Positions 27,957 to 37,889 of a stretch of 64,000 nt of DNA are shown piece after piece; within the stretch, counting starts at the first letter, position 1, and each line of letters begins with the position of its first letter. The position numbers and the translations under genes are program-made. Source of the stretch: Lentimicrobium sp. (lineage in GTDB: Bacteria > Bacteroidota > Bacteroidia > Bacteroidales > Lentimicrobiaceae); the NCBI GenBank assembly GCA_019429275.1, contig JAHYJC010000010.1, positions 43,737 to 107,736 of the forward strand, read 5' to 3'. The notes below the pieces were generated by a model. That model saw only the letters and a program-made list of their open reading frames with translations, did no database searches and was not told where the DNA came from.

Positions 27957-30854
27957 ATGTCGAAACTTACCAACAATTTCATTAATCGTCACAATGGCCC
28001 AAGGAAACATGAGGTCGAATCAATGCTTAAAAGTATTGGAGTTGCAAGCCTTAATGCGCTTATTGACGAAACATTACCTGCTTCAATAAGGCTTCCAAAG
28101 CCACTTAACATTCCGGAGGCGCTCAATGAATATGAATACCTGAATCACCTTACTCAGTTGGGTGCAAAAAATAAGCTTTTTAAATCATACATTGGAATGG
28201 GCTACTACAATTGCATCACTCCGGGCGTGATTCAACGAAACATTCTTGAAAATCCGGGCTGGTACACCTCATACACTCCCTATCAGGCCGAAATTTCTCA
28301 AGGCAGGCTGGAAGCACTACTTATTTATCAAACCATGATTAGTGACCTGACGGGTATGCCATTGGCCAATGCCTCTTTGCTCGATGAAGCTACTTCAGCT
28401 GCTGAAGCCATGATTATGCTTTTCAACTCCCGCTCGCGCGAAGCAGTGAAAACCGGTTCGAACCGCTTTTTTATTTCTGATAAAGTATTTCCTCAAACCC
28501 GCGATGTACTTTTAACCCGTGCTGAGCCTTTAGGCATAATTGTGGAAACCGGCGATTGGCAAAATATCGGGTTTGACAATTCATGGTTCGGAGCCATTGT
28601 TCAATATCCTGATGAAGTTGGTGAAATTCACGATTATAGCGGTTTTGTTGCAAAAGCTCATGAAAAAGGGGTTATGGTAGCCGTAGCAGCCGACCTAATG
28701 AGTCTGTCACTGCTTACACCTCCTGGTGAATGGGGCGCCGATGTTGTGGTTGGAACCACACAGCGCTTTGGACTTCCTATGGGATTTGGCGGCCCACATG
28801 CCGGATATTTTGCCACCCGCGAAGAATATAAAAGGAATATGCCAGGGCGAATCATTGGCATTTCTGTTGATGCTCAGGGCAACCGTGCATTGCGTATGGC
28901 GCTTCAAACCCGCGAACAACACATAAAGCGCGAACGTGCCACTTCAAACATTTGCACAGCTCAGGCTCTGCTGGCCATTATGAGCGGAATGTATGGAGTT
29001 TATCATGGACCTGAAGGCATTCGTCAGATTGGTGAAAGAATCAATGTTCTGGCTGGCGTTCTGGCTACAGAAGTGCTGAAATATGGATACAAACAATTAA
29101 ATACCAGTTACTTTGACACAGTCAGAATAGAAATTCCTGAAAATGTCAGAATGGCTGAATTTCATAAGCTGGCTCTCGAAAACGAAATCAACTTCCGCTA
29201 TATAAGCGAAAGGGAAATCATGATCAGCCTTGATGAAACCACCAATCTGGAAGATGTCAATACACTGGTCAATATTTTCGCTTCAGCTGCCAAAAAACAA
29301 TTCAGTGAGTACGTTTGTATTCCTGAGAAATGTGACCGTATTAAAACTATTCCTAAAAACCTGTTCAGAACTTCAAAATATCTTCAGGACAAAGTTTTCA
29401 ATAGCTATCATTCAGAAACAGCCATGATGCGTTTTCTGAAAAAACTGGAAGATAAAGACCTATCACTAAACCGCTCCATGATACCTCTGGGATCATGTAC
29501 CATGAAACTCAATGCTGCTGCGGAGCTGTTTGCACTCAGCTGGCCAAGTTTTAACAGCATACACCCGTTTGTACCCGAAGATCAGGTCGAAGGATATCAT
29601 ATACTTATCAAGGAACTGGAAAAGGCACTTTGCGAGATCACCGGCTTTGCAGCCATGTCATTTCAACCCAATTCAGGTGCTTCGGGCGAATACACCGGTC
29701 TGCTTGTCATCAGAGCATATCATCAAAGCCGTGGAGAATCTCACCGGAATGTTTGCCTGATTCCAGCCTCTGCTCATGGAACCAATCCTGCCAGTGCCGC
29801 AATGGCCGGCATGACCGTTGTGGTCATAAAGACCGATCCAAATGGCAATATTGATCTCAATGATTTGAAAGAAAAAGCTGAAAAATTCAAAGACACGCTT
29901 TCCGCTTGTATGGTAACCTACCCCTCAACTCATGGAGTTTTTGAAGAAGGAATTTTTGAGCTGATAAAAATTATGCACGAAAATGGTGGCCAGGTTTACA
30001 TGGATGGTGCCAATATGAATGCACAGGTTGGACTAACCAGCCCGGGTTTTATTGGTGCTGATGTTTGCCATTTGAACTTACACAAAACTTTCGCCATTCC
30101 TCATGGCGGTGGTGGACCGGGTGTAGGCCCTATTGGTGTTGCAAGGCATCTGAAACCCTTCCTTCCGGGACATAAACTGGTGAGCACAGGTGGCGATCAA
30201 GCCATCACTGCAGTTGCCGCAGCTCCTTTTGGAAGTGCTTCCATACTTCCTATATCCTACGGCTATATAAAATTGCTGGGTGGCGAAGGCCTTACCGAAG
30301 CAACAAGACTGGCAATACTTAACGCCAATTATTTGAAAAACAAACTTGAAGGGCACTATAAAATTCTCTATACAGGTAAAGGGGGCAGAGTAGCTCATGA
30401 AATGATTCTTGATTGTAATGAGTTTACCAAAACTGCCGATTTGCAAGCAATTGATCTCGCCAAGCGATTGATGGATTATGGATTTCATGCACCAACCGTT
30501 GCATTCCCTGTGCACGGAACCTTAATGGTTGAACCTTCAGAAAGTGAACCAATGGAAGAGCTCGACCGCTTTGTCGATGCCATGATAGCTATCAGAAAAG
30601 AAATCGATGAGATTGCTGAAGGAAAAGTTGACCGACAGGTAAATGTGATAAAAAAAGCACCGCATACGCTTTGTATGGTTACTGCCGACAAATGGGAACT
30701 ACCTTATTCACGTGAAAAGGCAGCCTTCCCTCTTCCCTGCGAAAAATCAGGAAAATATTGGCCATCGGTAACCCGTATCGACGATGCCTTCGGCGACAGA
30801 AATCTGATATGTACCTGTGCCCCGGTTTCAGCTTATACAGAAGCTAAAGCGTAA
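27957..30854 (+). CDS. gcvP: glycine dehydrogenase (decarboxylating), P-protein of the glycine cleavage system
   Basis: A full-length 965-residue P-protein with both halves fused, as in Escherichia coli and most Bacteroidota, not split into GcvPA and GcvPB. The N-terminal half begins FINRHNGPRKHEVESMLKSI and contains YTPYQAEISQGRLEALLIYQ. The C-terminal half holds SMIPLGSCTMKLNA, FQPNSGASGEYTGLL, and the PLP lysine in HLNLHKTFAIPHGGGGPG (K710). It decarboxylates glycine and passes the aminomethyl group to the H-protein lipoyl arm. GcvH and GcvT genes are not in the window. In anaerobes it serves glycine breakdown or one-carbon supply. Confidence 0.97.
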   Translation: MSKLTNNFINRHNGPRKHEVESMLKSIGVASLNALIDETLPASIRLPKPLNIPEALNEYEYLNHLTQLGAKNKLFKSYIGMGYYNCITPGVIQRNILENPGWYTSYTPYQAEISQGRLEALLIYQTMISDLTGMPLANASLLDEATSAAEAMIMLFNSRSREAVKTGSNRFFISDKVFPQTRDVLLTRAEPLGIIVETGDWQNIGFDNSWFGAIVQYPDEVGEIHDYSGFVAKAHEKGVMVAVAADLMSLSLLTPPGEWGADVVVGTTQRFGLPMGFGGPHAGYFATREEYKRNMPGRIIGISVDAQGNRALRMALQTREQHIKRERATSNICTAQALLAIMSGMYGVYHGPEGIRQIGERINVLAGVLATEVLKYGYKQLNTSYFDTVRIEIPENVRMAEFHKLALENEINFRYISEREIMISLDETTNLEDVNTLVNIFASAAKKQFSEYVCIPEKCDRIKTIPKNLFRTSKYLQDKVFNSYHSETAMMRFLKKLEDKDLSLNRSMIPLGSCTMKLNAAAELFALSWPSFNSIHPFVPEDQVEGYHILIKELEKALCEITGFAAMSFQPNSGASGEYTGLLVIRAYHQSRGESHRNVCLIPASAHGTNPASAAMAGMTVVVIKTDPNGNIDLNDLKEKAEKFKDTLSACMVTYPSTHGVFEEGIFELIKIMHENGGQVYMDGANMNAQVGLTSPGFIGADVCHLNLHKTFAIPHGGGGPGVGPIGVARHLKPFLPGHKLVSTGGDQAITAVAAAPFGSASILPISYGYIKLLGGEGLTEATRLAILNANYLKNKLEGHYKILYTGKGGRVAHEMILDCNEFTKTADLQAIDLAKRLMDYGFHAPTVAFPVHGTLMVEPSESEPMEELDRFVDAMIAIRKEIDEIAEGKVDRQVNVIKKAPHTLCMVTADKWELPYSREKAAFPLPCEKSGKYWPSVTRIDDAFGDRNLICTCAPVSAYTEAKA

Positions 30855-30878
30855 ACTCCAACGCACAATTTAACTCAT

Positions 30879-30932
30879 TTTAGCCTGCAATTCACAGCAT
30901 AGAAATATGTTGGGGATTCAGGCTAAATTTTC
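30879..30932 (+). terminator. hairpin after gcvP, probable terminator
   Basis: A perfect 9-bp outer stem (TTTAGCCTG at 30879-30887, CAGGCTAAA at 30919-30927) with partly paired inner arms closing on CATA-GAAA-TATG, followed by a short T-run. The tract is weak, so it could also be a leader structure for the DinB-like gene 31 bp downstream. Confidence 0.5.
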
Positions 30933-30962
30933 AAATACACAAGGCTTCCAGAGAACAAACCA

Positions 30963-31451
30963 ATGGAACAAACACATGAATTTGAGGCAAACAATCAGGA
31001 ATTGCTTCAACTGATTACATTCTGGGAACCCAAATTATTGTCCCTTGAAGAAGAAGTAATATCCGGGCGGCGCAATTTACAGAACCGAAGCATCAGAGAA
31101 ATTACCGGGCATCTGATCGATTCTGTTTCCAACAACACCCACCGGATCATTCATCTTCAGTATCAGCCTGATCCATTGATCTTCCCGGATTATGCCAACA
31201 ATGGAAACAATGACCGATGGATAGCTATTCAGAAATATCAGGAAGAAAACTGGTACAATCTGGCACAGCTCTGGAAATTCTACAACCTGCATATCAAACA
31301 TGTGATCAATCAGGTAAATGCCGAAAAACTCAGCAATGAGTGGATAACGGAATTAAAACAAAAGGTTTCGCTCAAATCTATGATCAATCATTATCTGGAA
31401 CATGTCAGACTTCACCTGAATGAAATTGATCAACTGATCAATCAGGAATAA
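30963..31451 (+). CDS. DinB-like four-helix-bundle protein
   Basis: A 162-residue all-helical protein resembling the DinB/YfiT superfamily. The segments SIREITGHLIDSVSNNTHRI near 37-57, FYNLHIKHVINQVN near 100 and MINHYLEHVRLHLNEIDQLI near 140-160 carry three histidines in positions like those of the family metal site. Members include thiol-dependent metalloenzymes, but most are uncharacterised. It follows gcvP after a hairpin and precedes the pentapeptide-repeat gene in the same direction, 128 bp away. Confidence 0.65.
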   Translation: MEQTHEFEANNQELLQLITFWEPKLLSLEEEVISGRRNLQNRSIREITGHLIDSVSNNTHRIIHLQYQPDPLIFPDYANNGNNDRWIAIQKYQEENWYNLAQLWKFYNLHIKHVINQVNAEKLSNEWITELKQKVSLKSMINHYLEHVRLHLNEIDQLINQE

Positions 31452-31579
31452 AGCAAAAATCCTGATCTGAATTTCACTAACTGACATTACCGGCTTCGAT
31501 TGAAACTGTGATTCCCTGACCATTTTCAGCAAAGGGAATACTTTAAGAACTCTTCCAATGAAAGAAAAAACAGCGACCC

Positions 31580-32152
31580 ATGGAAACAATATTTCACGAG
31601 GATAAAGAATTTAAGAACATAGATTATTCTGAAAAAGATCTTAGAAACCGAAAATTTATCAATTGCAATTTCCTGAACTGCAATTTTACAAAAAGCGACT
31701 TATCAAACAATGACTTTTCGGATTGCAGTTTCAACGATTGCAATTTTTCGATGGCAAAGTTGTCAAATTCCGGATTAAAGAATGCCGGATTTACTAATTG
31801 TAAGCTAATAGGAGTCAGTTTCAATGAGTGTTCCAGCTTTCTGTTCTCCGTAAATTTTCGGAGCTGTAATCTGGATTATACTTCATTTTTGAAAATAGCG
31901 ATGAAAAAAACCAGGTTTGTTGACTGCTCGTTGAAAGAAGCAGACTTTACAGAAGCAGATCTGACCATGGCAGTTTTCGACAAATGTAATCTTTACAATG
32001 CCGTATTTTTTCATACTTTGCTTGAGAAAACAGATTTCAGAACTGCAATCAACATAATTCTTGACCCTGAGAGAAACAGAATTAAGAAAGCAAGATTTTC
32101 ACCCGAAGGTGCACTGGGCTTGCTAGCAAAATACAATATTGAGATTGGGTAA
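31580..32152 (+). CDS. pentapeptide-repeat protein (Qnr/MfpA-like fold)
   Basis: A 190-residue protein built from tandem pentapeptides of the form A(D/N)LXX (FINCNFLNCNFTKSDLSNND from about residue 26, then FSDCSFNDCNFSMAKLSNSG), expected to fold into a right-handed quadrilateral beta-helix. A break near residues 88-95 (FNECSSFLFSVNFRSC) and a C-terminal tail AINIILDPERNRIKKARFSP resemble the layout of Qnr and MfpA proteins. Those mimic DNA and protect gyrase; 190 residues is close to MfpA. Many such proteins have other roles, so gyrase protection is only a suggestion. Cys and Asn are frequent. Confidence 0.8.
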   Translation: METIFHEDKEFKNIDYSEKDLRNRKFINCNFLNCNFTKSDLSNNDFSDCSFNDCNFSMAKLSNSGLKNAGFTNCKLIGVSFNECSSFLFSVNFRSCNLDYTSFLKIAMKKTRFVDCSLKEADFTEADLTMAVFDKCNLYNAVFFHTLLEKTDFRTAINIILDPERNRIKKARFSPEGALGLLAKYNIEIG

Positions 32153-32159
32153 AGACATC

Positions 32160-32275
32160 TGCGGTTTTAATGGCACACAGATGAGGCGGATTTAACTGAT
32201 TTTTACGGATTTTTTATTCTTATCTGTGATTATCCGTCGAATCTTTGTCTCCGAGTCTCAGCCATAGACGAGATC
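32160..32275. repeat. dispersed intergenic repeat of the ATCCGT/CACAGAT type
   Basis: Contains CACAGAT (32176-32182) and ATCTGTG (32222-32228) as inverted ends around GGATTTAACTGATTTTTACG, then ATCCGTCGAATC. I recall this word set from short intergenic repeats scattered through Bacteroidota genomes. Only one copy is in the window, so the dispersed nature is from memory. Confidence 0.4.
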
Positions 32276-32404
32276 TGTGTGCTATAGACAAAATCTCTCC
32301 CCAAAATCCTTTTTCACTCATTAATTGTTTAACTTTTATCGCAGGCAGGCTCAGGATTTGACTATAAGCCCGGCAATGCAATAAGACTACAAAAAAATAC
32401 ATTT

Positions 32405-34951
32405 ATGAAACAGTCAAAAAGAGTTGAGGCATTTGAAAAATCTGTCCAAAACAAATTCAATATATTCAATAGTATGTTCCTTAACCTGCCTTACAGAAAG
32501 GACAGCAATATTGGTATACTCATTCCTGTACTTTATCAGCAATGCAAACAGGAGCTTGAAAGTGGACATCATCCTAAGGATATACTTAATTCCTTTTTCA
32601 GCAATTTTACCAACATTCGTGATGAAAAAGAAAAGATTGAATTTATGTTCAGGGTAATACAATATGTTGAACGACAGGTGGTGCTTTTCGACAGTGTGGA
32701 AGATGCAGCATTTTCTGATCTCTGTGACCTGGGCAATTACCTTCTGGTAAAGGACTTTTTTCAACTGATTGACAGCAAGAAAAACTGGAGCAACATCTCC
32801 GAAAAACTCTCTACTTTTAGTGCGCGGATTGTATTTACAGCGCATCCGACCCAGTTTTATCCACCTTCAGTGCTCGACATCATAAGCACCCTTCGAAAAC
32901 TGATTGCAGAAAACAGAATCAATGAAATTGACGTGACTCTCCAGCAACTGGGACTAACCTCGCTGATCAATTCCAAAAAACCAACTCCGCTTGATGAAGC
33001 CCGAAACATCATTTACTTTTTGCGCAATGTTTATTATGATGCTGTTGGAGAACTTTATGGTTCTATAAAGGAGCACACCGGGAACAAAAATTTTAGCAAT
33101 CCAAACATCATCAAGCTTGGTTTCTGGCCGGGCGGTGACAGGGATGGCAATCCTTTTGTAACTGCGGACATCACTATGCAAGTAGCCGACGAACTCCGCA
33201 TGACATTGATGAAATGTTACTATCAGGATGTAAAAAACCTTCAGCAGAGACTCACCTTCAGGGCAGTTGAAAAACCACTGGTTCTGCTCAGAGAAAAACT
33301 TTATAATGCCATGTTCAATCCGGATGAGATCATGAAATGGGAAGAAATTATTAATCCACTTTCCGAAATCAGGCAGCTCATTATCAACAATTACCACGGG
33401 CTTTACCTGAATGATCTGGATAAGCTGATAGACAAGGTTAACATTTTCGGCATTCATTTTGCGAGTCTTGATATCCGGCAAGACAACAGCATACATCGCA
33501 AAGTTGTTGAGGAAATTCTGAAATGCGAAGGCATCATTTCATCAGGACTTGAAGAATTGACAAAAGATGAACTGACTGAATTGCTTCTTCACAAAAAGTT
33601 CAGCCTGAATGCCGCCGATTACGAAGATGAACTGATAAAAGATACCATTCTCAATATTTCGCAACTCAACAGCATTCAAATCAAGAATGGTGAAGAAGGC
33701 TGTAACCGATACATCATAAGCAATTCTGAAGATATTTACTCGGTGCTTTTTGTTTATGCACTTTTCAGGTGGTGTGGCTGGGATGATCAGAAAATTACTA
33801 TTGACATCATCCCGCTTTTTGAAACCATGGAAGGCATGCAGGTTTCAGGGGCAACCATGCAGGAACTTTTCAGCATTCCGGAATACCGGGCGCATATAGC
33901 CCAACGCAATAACAAACAAACGATTATGCTTGGATACTCTGACGGAACCAAGGATGGGGGATATCTCCGCGCCAACTGGTCTATTTTCAGAACCAAAGAA
34001 ATTCTGTCGGAAGTTTGCGGCAGGAACAACATAAAAGCTATTTTTTTTGATGGACGCGGTGGTCCGCCTGCCCGCGGAGGTGGCAAAACCCACAGGTTTT
34101 ATGCCGCTCAGAGCCGGAAAATTGCCAACCATGAAATACAACTCACCATACAGGGGCAGACCATAACAAGTACCTACGCAACAAAGGAAAAATTCATCCA
34201 CAACTGCGAACAACTTTTGACTGCAGGATTATCGAACAGTTTTGCTGAAGGGAAACATGATATACCGGATGATCTGAGAGCACTGCTTGAAGAAATGGCT
34301 GATCTCAGTTATACAAAATACCTTAGTCTGAAGGAACATGAGAAGTTCATTCCCTATCTCGAAAACAAAAGCACACTGAAATATTACGATAAAGCAAACA
34401 TTGGCAGCAGACCAGGAAAACGGGGCAGTAAATCAAAACTTGAGTTGACCGATCTCAGGGCCATTTCGTTTGTTGGTTCATGGAGTCAGTTGAAGCAAAA
34501 TGTTCCGGGTTATTTTGGAACCGGCTCTGCCATTCAAAAAATGGTAAGTGAAGGAAAACTTGATGAACTTAAAAAACTCTTCAACCAGGTGGCTTTTTTT
34601 AAGGCATTGATACTTAACAGTATGATGTCATTGACAAAATGCAACTTTGATCTTACTTCTTACATTAAAGATGATCCTGAATACAGTGAGTTCTGGCAAA
34701 TTCTGCACAATGAATACATGCTTTCAATAAAAATGCTGTTACTCATTTCAGGATACAACGAACTCATGGAAGAAGAGCCTGTGGCAAAAGGCTCGATAAA
34801 AATACGCGAAAAAATAGCCTTGCCACTGCTGGTAATTCAGCAATATGCACTTCAGAAAATCAGTGAAAGTTCAGAAAACAAGGAAACTTATGAGAAACTG
34901 CTTACCCGATCATTGTATGGCAACATAAATGCAGGACGGAATTCAGCCTGA
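32405..34951 (+). CDS. ppc: phosphoenolpyruvate carboxylase
   Basis: An 848-residue bacterial-type PEPC, which adds bicarbonate to PEP to form oxaloacetate. Conserved sites are in order: catalytic histidine in VFTAHPTQFYPPS (H147), GFWPGGDRDGNPFV near 235-248, GYSDGTKDGGYLRANW near 515-530, the loop FFDGRGGPPARGGGKTH near 547-563, and the C-terminal FVGSWSQLKQNVPGYFGTGS near 695-715. It is a little shorter than the 883 residues of E. coli, and its extreme C-terminus differs (ending YGNINAGRNSA rather than the QNTG type). The enzyme replenishes oxaloacetate for fermentation to succinate or for biosynthesis. It stands as a single gene after a 252-bp spacer. Confidence 0.93.
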   Translation: MKQSKRVEAFEKSVQNKFNIFNSMFLNLPYRKDSNIGILIPVLYQQCKQELESGHHPKDILNSFFSNFTNIRDEKEKIEFMFRVIQYVERQVVLFDSVEDAAFSDLCDLGNYLLVKDFFQLIDSKKNWSNISEKLSTFSARIVFTAHPTQFYPPSVLDIISTLRKLIAENRINEIDVTLQQLGLTSLINSKKPTPLDEARNIIYFLRNVYYDAVGELYGSIKEHTGNKNFSNPNIIKLGFWPGGDRDGNPFVTADITMQVADELRMTLMKCYYQDVKNLQQRLTFRAVEKPLVLLREKLYNAMFNPDEIMKWEEIINPLSEIRQLIINNYHGLYLNDLDKLIDKVNIFGIHFASLDIRQDNSIHRKVVEEILKCEGIISSGLEELTKDELTELLLHKKFSLNAADYEDELIKDTILNISQLNSIQIKNGEEGCNRYIISNSEDIYSVLFVYALFRWCGWDDQKITIDIIPLFETMEGMQVSGATMQELFSIPEYRAHIAQRNNKQTIMLGYSDGTKDGGYLRANWSIFRTKEILSEVCGRNNIKAIFFDGRGGPPARGGGKTHRFYAAQSRKIANHEIQLTIQGQTITSTYATKEKFIHNCEQLLTAGLSNSFAEGKHDIPDDLRALLEEMADLSYTKYLSLKEHEKFIPYLENKSTLKYYDKANIGSRPGKRGSKSKLELTDLRAISFVGSWSQLKQNVPGYFGTGSAIQKMVSEGKLDELKKLFNQVAFFKALILNSMMSLTKCNFDLTSYIKDDPEYSEFWQILHNEYMLSIKMLLLISGYNELMEEEPVAKGSIKIREKIALPLLVIQQYALQKISESSENKETYEKLLTRSLYGNINAGRNSA

Positions 34952-35005
34952 AACTGTTTCAGAAGAAAAAGCAAAATTCCACTTCTCATAAGGTTGCTAC
35001 CTAGC

Positions 35006-37714
35006 CTACTGAATCAGCAACCTTGTATCCAGCATTTTATCGCGTGATTTGAGTTGAATTAAATACAAACCGGCAACCAGGTGGCTCAGGTCGAGTTGAA
35101 GATCATTTTCAGCCTGTCCTGAAAAATTTTTACTGAAAACCGGACGCCCGGTCATGTCAGTAACCATCAGATTATGTTCTCCGTGCAACAAATCATTAGG
35201 TTCAATCCTGAAAATACCTTTCCCGGGATTTGGGTAGACTCTTAATGAACCTTTGGTTTTATTATCATTGACACCCATTGACCTGGAAATATCGAACCAG
35301 TTTATGTTGTACTCACCAGCAAAGGAAAACAGCCTTAGGGTAACATTTCCGGCAGGTAAATTCACCCGAATACTCTGATTCTGCCAGGTTTGCCAGCCTC
35401 CGGTGGCCGAAACATTCATTGTGCCGTAAGTTTGAAATGGTCCACCGGTTGAAGCTCTTATGCTGATCCGTCCATTGGAATAAATTGATGCAATTCTGAA
35501 GATTATCTCATATTCACCCGCTTCCGGAACTTTGATCAGATAATCGATGTAATCGCCATTATTTGCATATCCCAGATTGAGGCCTCCTCCAACATCACTA
35601 CAATCCTCAAACTGAAAACCGCTGTTATAATAAAAATTTTCTGCTTCAATTTTTGCGGGCAGGGTATATCTGACAGGTAAGATATTCTTAACCGGCTTAT
35701 TGCTGAATATCTCCAGAAGATTGGCGCCACTATAGACAGAATTGCCACTGTAGCTAATACGCACATCCTGCCCGAAATTAACTTCAGTTGAAAGAGAAAA
35801 AACCAGTTTTCGCGGGAATCCGGAAACCATCAACACATCAGTTATGTCAATGGTATTTCCACCTGCTGTAACCTGAAAATCAGCAGGAACAGCATTTAAT
35901 TCTGTTATTTCCTTATTCAATGTAACCACAATTTCATTTCCTGATGCATTGGTAGTTGCAGAAATAAACTGGAATGGTACACTTTCAACGGGAACGGGAT
36001 TGATAAAGCTGAATAAATTTACATTTGAACCACCACGATCGAAAAACAGCCTGATTTTGTGTTCTCCGGCCGGAAGAATTACTCCGCTCACCGAGCTGGT
36101 ATTCCAGTTTTGCCACCCTCCGGTAAAAGGCAATGCCAGAAGGCTGATGATATCACCTCCATCAATTGACAATCTGACAATGCCGGGCTGGTTATAATTT
36201 GAAGCAGTGCGGAAATTAAGCGTATAAGCTGCGGCTGTATCGGTTTGAACAGTATATTGCATCCATTCATTATTCTCTGTCCAACCTACATTATATCCAT
36301 TGCTGCCAGCGAAAGTATCCAGACATTTATCGATATCCACACCATCATTGCGGTAAACCCAACCCTTGTTCCAGTTTGTGAAAGTACCGGTATTTAGCCG
36401 GTAATTTGCCGAATCGGCATCGCGGTAAGCAAAAGAACTCCGGCCAAGGTCATAATTCACTGCATTGATTGCCTGTAGCGGTTGATGGATTTTGAAAGGA
36501 AGAGTTTCTGTGGAGAATGGTTGCCTGATCATGGCATCGATGACATCGTATTTTACATCACAATTTTCAATATTATGATTGTCAGCCCATTCCATCACTG
36601 CATCAAATGCCTGATCGGAAGTCATAAAAGGAGTCCCGCTTCTCCAGAAATTCATCAGATTATTGTAACTCTGACTTTCGGGAACCTGTAAAACATTATT
36701 AATTCCGGCTTTTTTAACCGGCCACCACGACCAGCCAATGTTATTTTGTTCAAGCAGGGCAATCAGGTCAGTAAACCATGAATTAGAATTTTCGCCGGTT
36801 TCGCCCAGCCATATTGGGATATTCCATGTATTACGCAGATTGATCATCCAGTTAATTTCACTCTGAGTGTTGTAATTCCAGTATTTATGAGGGCTATAAA
36901 TCATATTGTTGTCCCAGGGTGGAGTAAGTCCTGTGTAATCGTTGGCAAACCAGTTGCCTTCGATAATAATCATATGGTTTTGATCTACCTCCCGAATGGC
37001 ATTGGTTATTTGACCATACAACTGCCTGAGCAAGGTTCCTCCCGGAAGTTCCCAGTTGGGTTCATTGATCAGGTCGTAACCTCCCAACCAGGGCTCATCA
37101 GCGAAACGTTCAGCAAGTCTGGCCCACAATGCAACAGTTTTTCTGCGGTTTTCAGCACTTTCCCATAATGAAGGTTTTGTGGGATCGTAATCCGAAATAT
37201 TTGCATCTTTTCCCTGTCCGCCGGGAGCTCCGTGCAAGTCAAGAATCAGGTACATCTGATTATTGCTACACCAGTGCAACAAACTATCAATCCTTACAAA
37301 ACCATCCTCGAACCAGGTATCCTGTCCGGTAACGGGTTCGTCTTCAATAGGAAGCGTAAACCATTTGTAGTGCATGGCCACCCTCACACTGTTGAAACCC
37401 CAGGACTTTAAACTGTCAACATCGGTGCGCGTGAAGTGGTTGTCGAGCCATGTTGAATAAAACTGAGCAGTCAATGCTTCACCTATGGTTTCGGTCAGTT
37501 TTTGTCTAAAGCCTGTGTGCGTGCCGGCTACATCTTCCGACTTCATCATATACCCTTCATTCAGCAGCCAATTACCGGTGCCGATGCCACGAAGTATAAC
37601 TTCTTCACCATTTTCGTTTACAATTTTTTTTCCGGATGTATGCAGAAAACCCTGGGCTCTGGCATTAATAAGAATACAGGAGATGAGAAGAATAATCAGG
37701 TTAAATCGTTTCAT
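35006..37714 (-). CDS. T9SS-exported glycoside hydrolase family 5 with two CBM6-like modules
   Basis: A 902-residue secreted enzyme. Order: signal peptide (LIILLISCILINARAQ); GH5-type catalytic domain about 25-365 with acid/base glutamate in DLINEPNW (about E219) and nucleophile in IWLGETGEN (about E306); a CBM6-like module about 405-575 (YDLGRSSFAYRDADSANYRL; WMQYTVQTD); an Ig-like linker about 580-670; a second CBM6-like module about 685-812 (KIEAENFYY; GDYIDYLIKVPEAGEYEI); and a type A sorting domain from 826 (LRVYPNPGKGIFRIEP). It probably cleaves a beta-glucan or mannan at the cell surface; the exact substrate is unknown. No SusC/SusD pair is adjacent, so it is not in an obvious polysaccharide-utilisation locus. 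Confidence 0.88.
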   Translation of the reverse strand: MKRFNLIILLISCILINARAQGFLHTSGKKIVNENGEEVILRGIGTGNWLLNEGYMMKSEDVAGTHTGFRQKLTETIGEALTAQFYSTWLDNHFTRTDVDSLKSWGFNSVRVAMHYKWFTLPIEDEPVTGQDTWFEDGFVRIDSLLHWCSNNQMYLILDLHGAPGGQGKDANISDYDPTKPSLWESAENRRKTVALWARLAERFADEPWLGGYDLINEPNWELPGGTLLRQLYGQITNAIREVDQNHMIIIEGNWFANDYTGLTPPWDNNMIYSPHKYWNYNTQSEINWMINLRNTWNIPIWLGETGENSNSWFTDLIALLEQNNIGWSWWPVKKAGINNVLQVPESQSYNNLMNFWRSGTPFMTSDQAFDAVMEWADNHNIENCDVKYDVIDAMIRQPFSTETLPFKIHQPLQAINAVNYDLGRSSFAYRDADSANYRLNTGTFTNWNKGWVYRNDGVDIDKCLDTFAGSNGYNVGWTENNEWMQYTVQTDTAAAYTLNFRTASNYNQPGIVRLSIDGGDIISLLALPFTGGWQNWNTSSVSGVILPAGEHKIRLFFDRGGSNVNLFSFINPVPVESVPFQFISATTNASGNEIVVTLNKEITELNAVPADFQVTAGGNTIDITDVLMVSGFPRKLVFSLSTEVNFGQDVRISYSGNSVYSGANLLEIFSNKPVKNILPVRYTLPAKIEAENFYYNSGFQFEDCSDVGGGLNLGYANNGDYIDYLIKVPEAGEYEIIFRIASIYSNGRISIRASTGGPFQTYGTMNVSATGGWQTWQNQSIRVNLPAGNVTLRLFSFAGEYNINWFDISRSMGVNDNKTKGSLRVYPNPGKGIFRIEPNDLLHGEHNLMVTDMTGRPVFSKNFSGQAENDLQLDLSHLVAGLYLIQLKSRDKMLDTRLLIQ

Positions 37715-37744
37715 TTCAGATAATTTTGCCTGTTTGAGAATTTA

Positions 37745-37752
37745 CAAATTTA
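37745..37752 (-). promoter_or_regulatory. candidate -7 promoter element for the GH5 gene
   Basis: On the minus strand reads TAAATTTG, 30 bp upstream of the ATG at 37714. No clear -33 element is seen. Confidence 0.35.
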
Positions 37753-37841
37753 TGATTATCTGACACATCATTCGTGACAGAGATAAAGTTTTAAGGATTC
37801 TGGAAAACAAATCAGAAAATTCAGAATTGACATCAGTCAAG

Positions 37842-37863
37842 AAAAAACCCGGGTTTATCCGGG
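37842..37863 (-). terminator. rho-independent terminator of the rnf operon
   Basis: In the minus direction, CCCGG, a short A-rich loop, CCGGG, then six T residues, 26 bp after the end of rnfA. Confidence 0.8.
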
Positions 37864-37889
37864 CCTTTGCAATATTTTGATTCCAATTA

